Source of the DNA: Phycicoccus sp. CSK15P-2
GTDB lineage: Bacteria > Actinomycetota > Actinomycetes > Actinomycetales > Dermatophilaceae
Assembly: GCF_016888005.1 (NCBI RefSeq)
Contig: NZ_JAFDVE010000012.1
Location: forward strand, 85,230-149,229
Direction of reading: 5' to 3'
Length of the DNA: 64,000 bases
Shown piece after piece: positions 8,715-15,353 of this stretch. Positions within the stretch are counted from its first letter, which is position 1; each line of letters begins with the position of its first letter. Below the pieces are notes generated by a model. It searched no databases. It was not told the DNA's origin and was given only the letters and a program-made list of their open reading frames with translations. The translations under genes were made by a program, and so were the position numbers.

Positions 8715-10103
8715 TCAGTCGCGCGTCGCGGTGACGTCCGTCGAGCCGGCCTCGAACTGCTGCGGCTGGACCGCCTTCTCGGAGCTGCCGCGGAGGGCCG
8801 CCGTGCCGCCGTCGTACACCTCGAAGGTGCCGACGACGTCCATGACGACGTGCATCGAACCGGCGTCGTTGTAGATCTTCGTCCGGTTGGAGAGGTCGAG
8901 CGGGGCGTAGGTGGACGCCGCCCGGACGAGGCCCGGGTGAACGTTGAGGTTGCTCGTCGAGGGGCGGGTCTCGACGCCGTCCCAGACCGTGAGGTAGGTG
9001 CGCCTGGTCGGCTCCACCCCGGTGATGTTCGCGACGAGCAAGGCCGAGTCGCTGCCGAGGACGGACGCCGGCGCCTGGAGAAGCCGCTGGGCGCGGTGCC
9101 CGAAGGCACCGTTCAGCCCCTTGCCCGAGCGGGTGTCGAGGATCCGGACGGGGGCGTCCGGGGTCTTGCGGTAGCGCATCCCGGTCACCCTGTCCGTCGC
9201 GTAGACACCCACGATGTCGACGACCATGTGGACCCGCCCGCTCGACACGTTGTCGACCCGGATGGTGGCACCGTTCTCCGTCCGCTGGACCGGCACGACG
9301 GCCATGTTCGGGGCGATGATGCCCGGCTCGTAGTTGACGTTCGAGGCGGTGGGCTTGCTGCCCGCACCGCTCCACGCGGTGAAGACACCCTCCCGCGTGG
9401 CGTCGACGGCGGTGATGTTGACGACGTACGCCGTCACCTGGTCGTTCTCGTCCCCAGGCGTTTCATCGTCGGTCCAGTCGACCTCGATGGACACCGCGTC
9501 ACCGCTGTAGAACGGGTCGTTCTCCGCCCGGCTGTCGTAGAGCCGGGTCGGTTCGACCGGGTAGAACTGTGCACCCATCGCCTCGGTGGTGTCCCGGCCG
9601 GTGTCGTCGGCGGCGTACCAGCCGAGGACGTCGAGCACCGCGTGGCTGTCCCCGCCGTAGTTCCAGACCTTGATCTTCCCGTCCGTTCCGACGGGCACGG
9701 TGGCCATGTTCGCGCCGATCCACCCCTTGGGGAAGTTGATCGTCGATGCGGTGGGACGGCTCATATCCGAGGGGTACAGCGTGAAGTAGCCCTGCGAGGT
9801 CGTGTTCACGGCGGTGAGGTTGACGACGACGGCCGAGACGCCGCTCGTCGGGACGCCGGCGCGGCCGGTCACCTTGAGCGCGGTCGGCGAGTTGCGCTTC
9901 AGCGGGGTCCTGGCCTTCCCGGGCGTGTTGGTCGTCCGGGTGTCGAGGAACCGCGTCGGCTGGCCCAGCTTGTAGTAGGTGCCGGTCGCGTCCTCCGCCG
10001 CGGCCACGGGGGCTGCAGGGACGGCCGAGGGGGCGGCCGTCGCCGGGGCGGCGAGGAGCAGCGCCGGTGCGACGAGCACGGCGGCGAGAAGGGAACGCGT
10101 CAT
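8715..10103 (-). CDS. Secreted protein with three RFLDTR-type beta modules
   Basis: 462 residues. An N-terminal signal peptide (Met1 to about Ala24, LLAAVLVAPALLLAAPATA) predicts Sec export. The mature part is three repeats of about 135 residues, each opening with an Arg-hydrophobic-x-Asp-x-Arg motif (RFLDTR at 51, RLYDSR at 187, RILDTR at 320), then a VVNxTAV strand, a PTxSxxN segment, and an ending like HxVxDVxGxY. Such modules recur, as far as I recall, in many large actinobacterial surface and secreted proteins, usually beside an enzyme domain; here they stand alone. No LPXTG or membrane anchor is seen, so the protein is probably released or wall-associated. ATG 10103 has AAAGG about 10 bases upstream. 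Function unknown; a carbohydrate- or wall-binding scaffold is a guess. Confidence 0.8.
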   Translation of the reverse strand: MTRSLLAAVLVAPALLLAAPATAAPSAVPAAPVAAAEDATGTYYKLGQPTRFLDTRTTNTPGKARTPLKRNSPTALKVTGRAGVPTSGVSAVVVNLTAVNTTSQGYFTLYPSDMSRPTASTINFPKGWIGANMATVPVGTDGKIKVWNYGGDSHAVLDVLGWYAADDTGRDTTEAMGAQFYPVEPTRLYDSRAENDPFYSGDAVSIEVDWTDDETPGDENDQVTAYVVNITAVDATREGVFTAWSGAGSKPTASNVNYEPGIIAPNMAVVPVQRTENGATIRVDNVSSGRVHMVVDIVGVYATDRVTGMRYRKTPDAPVRILDTRSGKGLNGAFGHRAQRLLQAPASVLGSDSALLVANITGVEPTRRTYLTVWDGVETRPSTSNLNVHPGLVRAASTYAPLDLSNRTKIYNDAGSMHVVMDVVGTFEVYDGGTAALRGSSEKAVQPQQFEAGSTDVTATRD

Positions 10104-10247
10104 CGAGATCGAGCCTTTCCAGAGGTAGACCCAGGTCACGGGGGCCGCGCTCACCTCAGGTGCTGATTTGGCCCGCTTCCAGCCACACGCCGGGAAAGGG
10201 CCATCCGGACGATCCCGGCCGACGGACCACCTGCGCGGACGTGCGTG

Positions 10248-10278
10248 GGCGCCGCCCCCGCTGCGGGGGAACGGCGCC
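10248..10278 (-). terminator. Terminator of tig
   Basis: A 13-bp stem (10248-10260 against 10264-10278) with a three-base loop and a two-base AA bulge starts 14 bases past the trigger factor stop. No T-run. Confidence 0.7.
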
Positions 10279-10291
10279 GACGACGCAGTGC

Positions 10292-11629
10292 TCAGGCAGG
10301 GGCGTTCTCGGTGTCCTCCACCTGCTCGGTGGTCTCGGCCTCCACGGCCTCGGGCTCCTCGGCGTCGGGGGTGAGCGCGTCGAGGTCGACGGCGTTGCCG
10401 GAGGCGTCGGTGACGACCGCGTCGTCCAGGACGGCCGCGAGCGCCTTGCGGCGGGCGACCTCCTGGACCATCGCGGGCACCTGGCCCTGCTGGTCGACGG
10501 CCTGGGCGAACTGGTTGGGGTCCATGCCGTACTGCTGGGCGCTCATCACGAGATACTCGATGAGCTCGGGCTGCTCGACCTTGACCTCGAGCTTCTCCGC
10601 GACGGCGTCGAGGAGGAACTGTGCCTTGAGCGCCTTGCGGGTCGACTCGTCGACCTCGGCGCGGTGCTCGTCGTCGTCGAGCCGGTTCTCGCCCTCGAGG
10701 TGCTGGTTCACCTCGGCCTCGACGATGCCGTCGGGCACCGGGACCTCGACGGTCTCGAGCAGGTGCTCGAGCACCTTGTCGCGGGCCTGGATGCCCTGCT
10801 CGTATCGCTTGCCCTGCTCGGCCTGCTTCTCGACGTCGGCGCGCAGCTCGTCGAGCGTGTCGAACTCGGAGGCCAGCTGGGCGAACTCGTCGTCGAGCTC
10901 GGGCAGCTCGCGGACCTTGACCGACTGCACGGTGACCGTGCACTCGGCGTCCTCGCCCTCGTTGTCGCCCCCGGCGAGCGGCGCGGTGAAGGTCTTGGTC
11001 TCCCCCGCCGCCATGCCGACGAGCGCGTCGTCCATGCCCTCGAGCATGTTCCCCGAACCGACCTCGTACGAGACGCCCTCGACCGAGTCGACCTGATCGC
11101 CGCCGATCTCTGCGGAGAGGTCGATGGAGACGTGGTCGCCGGTCTCGACCACGCGGTCGACGCCGACGAGGGTGCCGAAGCGCTCGCGTAGGGAGGTCAG
11201 CCGCTCCTCGGTGTCGGCCTCGGTGATCTCGACGTCGTCGACGGTCACCGCGATGCCGGCGAGGTCGGGCAGCTCGATCGAGGGGCGGACGTCGGTCTCG
11301 ACGGTGAACTCGAGGTCCTGGCCGTCCTCGAGCGGCACGGCCGTGACGTCGACCTCCGGCTGCCCGATGGCGCGGACGTCCGCCTGCTCGGCCGCCTGCG
11401 CGTAGAACTGCGGGAGTGCCTCGTTGACGGCCTCCTGGACGACCGCACCGCGGCCGACGCGCTGGTCGATGATCCGGCTCGGGACCTTGCCCTTGCGGAA
11501 GCCGGGCACCTGCACCTGGGACCCGATGGTCTGGTAGGCCTTGTCGAGCATCGGCTTGAGCTCGTCGAAGGGGACCTCGACGATCAGCTTGACCCGGGTC
11601 GGGCTCAGGGTCTCGACGGCACTCTTCAC
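10292..11629 (-). CDS. tig: Trigger factor, ribosome-associated chaperone
   Basis: 445-residue prolyl isomerase chaperone that binds ribosomal protein L23 at the exit tunnel. The N-terminal ribosome-binding domain (SAVETLSPTRVKL, then GFRKGKVPS, the signature loop) is followed by an FKBP-type domain (GDHVSIDLSAEIGG) and a long helical C-terminal domain ending in an acidic tail typical of actinobacteria. GTG 11629 is preferred to 11638 because GGAG lies 8 bases upstream and family members start with M-K-S-A-V-E. A weak promoter (TTCGGT, 18 bases, TAGCAT at minus strand 11750-11745) may lie about 115 bases upstream. In many actinobacteria tig sits directly upstream of clpP1-clpP2; here the LacI/MFS and repeat-protein genes intervene. 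Confidence 0.97.
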   Translation of the reverse strand: MKSAVETLSPTRVKLIVEVPFDELKPMLDKAYQTIGSQVQVPGFRKGKVPSRIIDQRVGRGAVVQEAVNEALPQFYAQAAEQADVRAIGQPEVDVTAVPLEDGQDLEFTVETDVRPSIELPDLAGIAVTVDDVEITEADTEERLTSLRERFGTLVGVDRVVETGDHVSIDLSAEIGGDQVDSVEGVSYEVGSGNMLEGMDDALVGMAAGETKTFTAPLAGGDNEGEDAECTVTVQSVKVRELPELDDEFAQLASEFDTLDELRADVEKQAEQGKRYEQGIQARDKVLEHLLETVEVPVPDGIVEAEVNQHLEGENRLDDDEHRAEVDESTRKALKAQFLLDAVAEKLEVKVEQPELIEYLVMSAQQYGMDPNQFAQAVDQQGQVPAMVQEVARRKALAAVLDDAVVTDASGNAVDLDALTPDAEEPEAVEAETTEQVEDTENAPA

Positions 11630-11744
11630 TTCGGGCACTCCACAGGGGGTTCGGGGTCTCGGTCGCGCGTCGTGGGCCGACCGGTGGCCGGGACCGTCCG
11701 GGTGCGCGCAGCGGCGCTACGCCCGGGACGACGCCAAGGGTCCA

Positions 11745-11750
11745 TGCTAG
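11745..11750 (-). promoter_or_regulatory. Candidate -10 box of tig
   Basis: TAGCAT on the minus strand with a poor TTCGGT -35 eighteen bases upstream; implies a leader of roughly 110 bases before the tig start. Confidence 0.35.
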
Positions 11751-11834
11751 CGGCGATGCCGGAGCGGACCGAATCAGCGCACCGAGGAGGGGCCGGTGCT
11801 CTCGTCCGGAGTGGCGCCGACGGCGGGGCCGGTG

Positions 11835-11908
11835 TGGAGCGGGCGACGGGAATCGAACCCGCGTAGCCAGTTTGGAAGACTGGGGCTCTACCATTGAGCT
11901 ACGCCCGC
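11835..11908 (-). tRNA. tRNA-Gly (anticodon TCC)
   Basis: The minus strand folds into a full cloverleaf: 7-bp acceptor (GCGGGCG/CGCCCGC), D arm GCTC/GAGC, anticodon loop CTTCCAA with TCC, a 4-base variable loop, T arm GCGGG/CCCGT with TTCGATT loop (one G-T pair), discriminator T and an encoded CCA at 11837-11835. Confidence 0.97.
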
Positions 11909-12003
11909 GCACCTCGTCGGCGTGCACCGCGAGGGCAGCGCTAGCCTAGGGCCGCGCTCGCGGGATCCGAAATCACTCCACGTGTCGGCGGCCGCGCGCA
12001 TCA

Positions 12004-12077
12004 CGGGGTATGGCGCAGGTTGGTAGCGCGTCCGCTTTGGGAGCGGAAGGCCGCCGGTTCAAATCCGGCTACCCCGA
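12004..12077 (+). tRNA. tRNA-Pro (anticodon TGG)
   Basis: Cloverleaf with 7-bp acceptor (CGGGGTA/TACCCCG), D arm GCGC/GCGC, anticodon stem TCCGC/GCGGA around loop TTTGGGA giving TGG, T arm GCCGG/CCGGC with loop TTCAAAT and discriminator A. CCA is not encoded. It is divergent from tRNA-Gly. Copies of its last 13-15 bases recur downstream. Confidence 0.97.
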
Positions 12078-12256
12078 CGGACACCGGACGGCGACGAAGG
12101 AGCCGTCGGTGTCCGGCGGGGTCGCGGGATGACGGGAGCGAGGTCGAGGCACCGACGGAGGAGGTGGCTCGACCCGCGGCGTCCGGCTACCCCGGGTGCC
12201 GCGAGCCGCGCGGTGCAGGAGCGGACGGTGTGACGGCGGCGTCCGGCTACCCCGAC
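12064..12256 (+). repeat. Three copies of the tRNA-Pro 3' end (possible old attachment sites)
   Basis: The 15 bases TCCGGCTACCCCGAC ending the tRNA (12064-12078) recur exactly at 12242-12256 and as the first 13 bases at 12182-12194. The last two copies sit in a 19-bp identity (12176-12194 and 12236-12254) exactly 60 bases apart. Duplication of a tRNA 3' end is the normal trace of integrase-mediated insertion, but no integrase is present. Confidence 0.7.
12078..12115 (+). terminator. Terminator of tRNA-Pro
   Basis: Immediately after the tRNA, 14 paired bases with one bulged G (12078-12092 against 12102-12115) enclose a 9-base loop. No T-run. Confidence 0.65.
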
Positions 12257-12296
12257 AGCGGACCCGCGCTGACGACATGACACATCCGCCAAATCG

Positions 12297-12980
12297 TCAG
12301 GTGGAGCGCAGGGTGCAGGCGAACTCCGAGACAGTGCGCCCGTGCCGTAGCCCCTTGGCCTCGAACCCGTCGTCCGGGCGCCACGTCGGCCGCTCCCCCT
12401 CGACGACGTCGTAGCCGCCGTGCGCGGCGAGCTGCTCGCGGCAGTGCTCGGCATAGGAGTCGATGTCCGTCGCGATGCGCAGCACGCCACCGGGCGCGAG
12501 GCGGGACGCGAGGAGCGTCAGCGAGTACTGCTGGACGAACCGGCGCTTGGCGTGCCGCTTCTTCGGCCAGGGGTCGGGGAAGAACAGGTGGACGGCGGCG
12601 AGCGTGCCGGGTGCGACCCGGTCGGTGAGCAGTGGAAGCGCGTCGCCGACATGCGCCCACAGGTTGGGCACCCCGGCGTCGTCGGCAGCGGCGAGCATCC
12701 GGGCCACCCCGGGCACGTGCACGTCGACGGCGATGACGTCGGCCCCCGGGTGCGCCGCGGCGTACGCGATGGCGGCGGCCCCGTGTCCCGACCCGATCTC
12801 GAGCACGACCGGCCCACCGCGGCCGAACGCCTCGGCCGGGACGAGCGACCCCTCGGGGAGCGCGCGCCCGGGCAGCAGCGTGGCCATCCGCTCGTCGGTC
12901 AGCGGACTGTTGCGCCAACGCGGCGTGAAGGTGCGAACGCTCTCGCGCGGGGTGTGGTCGAGGACCGGGCGGGACGCCAC
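12297..12980 (-). CDS. trmB: tRNA (guanine-N7-)-methyltransferase
   Basis: 227 residues from GTG 12980. Methylates G46 of tRNAs using S-adenosylmethionine. The SAM-binding loop LEIGSGHG and the TrmB signature FFPDPWPKKRHAKRR are clear, followed by the conserved TD(I)xxYAEH and C-terminal substrate region. GTG 12980 has AAAGG about 10 bases upstream; the frame is open to 13106 but that extension reads as the end of the upstream PP2C gene. It is the last gene of a leftward run (nitroreductase homologue, rpiB, PP2C phosphatase, trmB) with small gaps. Confidence 0.95.
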   Translation of the reverse strand: MASRPVLDHTPRESVRTFTPRWRNSPLTDERMATLLPGRALPEGSLVPAEAFGRGGPVVLEIGSGHGAAAIAYAAAHPGADVIAVDVHVPGVARMLAAADDAGVPNLWAHVGDALPLLTDRVAPGTLAAVHLFFPDPWPKKRHAKRRFVQQYSLTLLASRLAPGGVLRIATDIDSYAEHCREQLAAHGGYDVVEGERPTWRPDDGFEAKGLRHGRTVSEFACTLRST

Positions 12981-13023
12981 GGGACTGTGCCTTTCGAACG
13001 GGGACCGACGGTGCCGGCGGACG

Positions 13024-14133
13024 TCAGAGGCGGCGCACCGAGAGGGCCGCCCGGTCGTCATCCTCCCCCGAACGCGCCGACTCGCACACATCGCGGGCGA
13101 CGTCACCGTCGCGGAGCACCGACATCGCCGCGACGCCTAGCATGCGGTCGATGCCGTCGGTGAGGTCACGGTCGCGGGCCTCGACCACACCGTCGGAGTA
13201 GATGAGCAGCCCGTCACCGCGGTCGAGGGTGCCGGTCTGCCGCGGGAAGCCGATCCCGGGGATGACGCCGAGCAGCGGGCCACGGCCGGCGTCGAGGACC
13301 GTCCAGCGGGCCCGCCCCGAGACGTAGCGTGCCGGTGAGGGATGCCCCGCGTTGGCGATCGAGTACGCCCCCGTGCGCAGGTCGAGCTCGACGTGGACGG
13401 CCGTGGCGAAGCCCTCCTCCCACCCCTGACGCACGAGGTAGTCGTTGGCGGCACTGAGGAAGTCGGTCGAGGGGACGGCACCGAGCAGGCCACCGAGGGC
13501 TCCGGACAGCAGCAGCGAGCGGGTGCCTGCCCCCGTCCCCTTGCCGCTCACGTCGACCAGGGCGAGCTCGAGCCGGTCCCCGGAGGCGTCGAGGTGGGCG
13601 ACGACGAAGTCCCCCGAGAAGCGGTCGCCGTGCGCCGAGAGGATGGACGACGTGGCCGACCAGCCGTCGGGGAGCGCGGGGATCTGCCCGACCGACGCGA
13701 TCCGGTCCCGCAGGTCGGCGAACATCCGGTCCCCGCTGAAGCCGCGGACCCCGACCCGGTCCCGGGAGCGGGCGATGACGACGACCAGCCCCATGACGAC
13801 GGCGACGGCGACGATGACGCCGACGACCCGCGCCGGCGACAGCAGGGAACGGGGCACCCAGAAGGCGACGACCAGCCCGGTGGCGGCCAGCACCAGGCCG
13901 AGACGACGCGGCTCGAGGAGCACGCCGGCGACGACGAGCACCGGGAACACGAGTGAGATGGGGACGTACTCGGGCACGAGCACGATGCCGATCCCGATGA
14001 GGACGAGCGCGACGACGATGGCGACCGGGTACCACCGGTCGTCGAGCGCGGCCAGCCGGGGCGCGACGACCCGCCGACGCCGATCGTCCGGTGTCTCGCG
14101 CCCCGTTGCGCCGAGCTCGGATCGTGCTGCCAT
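13024..14133 (-). CDS. Membrane-bound PP2C/SpoIIE-type serine phosphatase
   Basis: 369 residues. An N-terminal membrane region with about four helices (residues 35-120) is followed by a SpoIIE/RsbU-type PP2C domain. Metal-binding acidic motifs are all present: SGDFVVAHLD, ALVDVSGKGTGAG, NAGHPSPARY, LLIYSDGVVEARD and the C-terminal EDDDRAAL. This family dephosphorylates anti-sigma-factor antagonists in partner-switching pathways. No anti-sigma or antagonist gene is in the window, and no PAS/GAF/HAMP sensor is seen, so any signal must enter through the membrane helices. It starts 7 bases after rpiB. The ATG at 14133 lacks a strong ribosome binding site, which suggests coupling to rpiB. Confidence 0.9.
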   Translation of the reverse strand: MAARSELGATGRETPDDRRRRVVAPRLAALDDRWYPVAIVVALVLIGIGIVLVPEYVPISLVFPVLVVAGVLLEPRRLGLVLAATGLVVAFWVPRSLLSPARVVGVIVAVAVVMGLVVVIARSRDRVGVRGFSGDRMFADLRDRIASVGQIPALPDGWSATSSILSAHGDRFSGDFVVAHLDASGDRLELALVDVSGKGTGAGTRSLLLSGALGGLLGAVPSTDFLSAANDYLVRQGWEEGFATAVHVELDLRTGAYSIANAGHPSPARYVSGRARWTVLDAGRGPLLGVIPGIGFPRQTGTLDRGDGLLIYSDGVVEARDRDLTDGIDRMLGVAAMSVLRDGDVARDVCESARSGEDDDRAALSVRRL

Positions 14134-14140
14134 GGTGGCG

Positions 14141-14611
14141 TCAGCCGTGCTCCGGCATGCTGCCGTCGGCCTCGTAGGTGTCGAGCATCGCGATGCGCCG
14201 GGCGTGCCGCTCCTCCCCGGAGAACGGGGTGGACAGGAACGTACGCACCATGGCGCGGGCGGTCTCCGGGTCGGTCACCCGGGCACCGACGGAGATGACC
14301 CGCGCGTCGTTGTGCTCGCGCGCGAGGCGAGCGAGCTCCTCGTCGGAGCAGAGCGCGGCCCGGACACCACGCACCTTGTTCGCCGCGATCTGTTCGCCGT
14401 TGCCGGACCCACCGAGGACGACACCGAGCGCGTCGGGGTCGTCGGCCACGGCCTCGGCCGCCCGCAGTACGAAGACCGGGTAGTCGTCGAGCGGGTCGTA
14501 CTCGTGCGGGCCGTGGTGGGTCACGTCGTGCCCGTCGGCCTCGAGCATCGAGACGAGGTCGCCGAGCATCTCGAACGCGGCGTGGTCCCCTGCGATGTGC
14601 ACGCGCGTCAT
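14141..14611 (-). CDS. rpiB: Ribose-5-phosphate isomerase B
   Basis: 156 residues, matching the actinobacterial RpiB. Interconverts ribose 5-phosphate and ribulose 5-phosphate in the pentose phosphate pathway. IAGDHAAFE near the N-terminus and LGGSGNGEQIAANKVRGVRAAL carry the substrate-binding residues; the Glu in GNGEQ replaces the Cys used by enterobacterial RpiB, as in the mycobacterial enzyme. ATG 14611 is chosen because the longer frame lies over the upstream gene. It follows the nitroreductase homologue by 7 bases, the same neighbour pair as in mycobacteria (recalled as Rv2465c-Rv2466c). Confidence 0.95.
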   Translation of the reverse strand: MTRVHIAGDHAAFEMLGDLVSMLEADGHDVTHHGPHEYDPLDDYPVFVLRAAEAVADDPDALGVVLGGSGNGEQIAANKVRGVRAALCSDEELARLAREHNDARVISVGARVTDPETARAMVRTFLSTPFSGEERHARRIAMLDTYEADGSMPEHG

Positions 14612-14618
14612 GGTGGAG

Positions 14619-15239
14619 TCAGTCCTCCGTGTCGAAGATCGGACCCTGTGTCCGGGAGCGCTTGAGCTCGTAGAACCCGGGGGTGCGGGCCACGAGGACG
14701 CAGCCGTCCCACAGCAGCCCGGCCGCCTCACCCTTCGGGGCGGGGGTGACGACCGGGCCGAAGAAGGCGACGCCGTCGACGGCGACGACCGGCGTGCCGA
14801 CGTCGTCGCCGACGAGGTCGATGGCGCGCTGGTGGCTGGCCCGCAGCTCCTCGTCGTAGGTGTCCGACGTGGCGGCGTCGGCGAGCTCCGCCGGGAGGCC
14901 GAGCTCCTCGAGCGCGCCGGCGATGGCGGCCGGGTACTCCTGCTGCTCGTGGTGGATGCGCGTCCCGAGTGCGTCGTAGAGCGGCTTGACGATGTCGTCG
15001 CCGTGCTCGCGGCGGGCCGCCACGACCACCCGGACCGGCCCCCACCCCTGCTCCATGAGGGCCGCGTACTCCTCCGGCAGGTCTCGGCCCTCGTTGAGCA
15101 CCGCGAGGCTCATGACCGACCACGTGACGTGAACGTCGCGGACCTCCTGTACCTCACCCATCCAGCGGGACGTCATCCACGCCCAGGGGCACAAGGGGTC
15201 GAACCAGAACTCTGCAGCCGCGCGGGCGGTAGTCGTCAT
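14619..15239 (-). CDS. DsbA-fold protein of the mycothiol-dependent nitroreductase (Rv2466c) family
   Basis: 206 residues. Nearly full-length similarity, by eye, to the mycobacterial mycothiol-dependent reductase Rv2466c: FWFDPLCPWxW, TSRW, VMSLAVLNEGRDLPEEY, WGPVRV, GTPVVAVDGVAFFGPV, YELKRSRT. The family uses the first Cys of CPWC with mycothiol as partner. Here the second Cys is Ala (CPWA), so a resolving disulfide within the motif cannot form and a monothiol, mycothiol-dependent mechanism is implied. ATG 15239 or ATG 15248 may be the start. It is divergent from pepN and leads a leftward run with rpiB, the same order as in mycobacteria. Confidence 0.88.
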   Translation of the reverse strand: MTTTARAAAEFWFDPLCPWAWMTSRWMGEVQEVRDVHVTWSVMSLAVLNEGRDLPEEYAALMEQGWGPVRVVVAARREHGDDIVKPLYDALGTRIHHEQQEYPAAIAGALEELGLPAELADAATSDTYDEELRASHQRAIDLVGDDVGTPVVAVDGVAFFGPVVTPAPKGEAAGLLWDGCVLVARTPGFYELKRSRTQGPIFDTED

Positions 15240-15353
15240 GCCGGTCATCCTGCCACCGCCACCGGACATCGGCGGGCTCCGTCCGGCGTGACAGGATTGG
15301 CGGACGCGCTGTCGACCCGCGCCGACCCCGCACCACCACCGCTAGGAGACCCC

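Noticed and set aside
8715..11927. Open frame of 1,070 codons on the minus strand
   Set aside because: The real gene is 8715-10103; the upstream part is a shadow of tig in another frame and runs across the tRNA-Gly gene.
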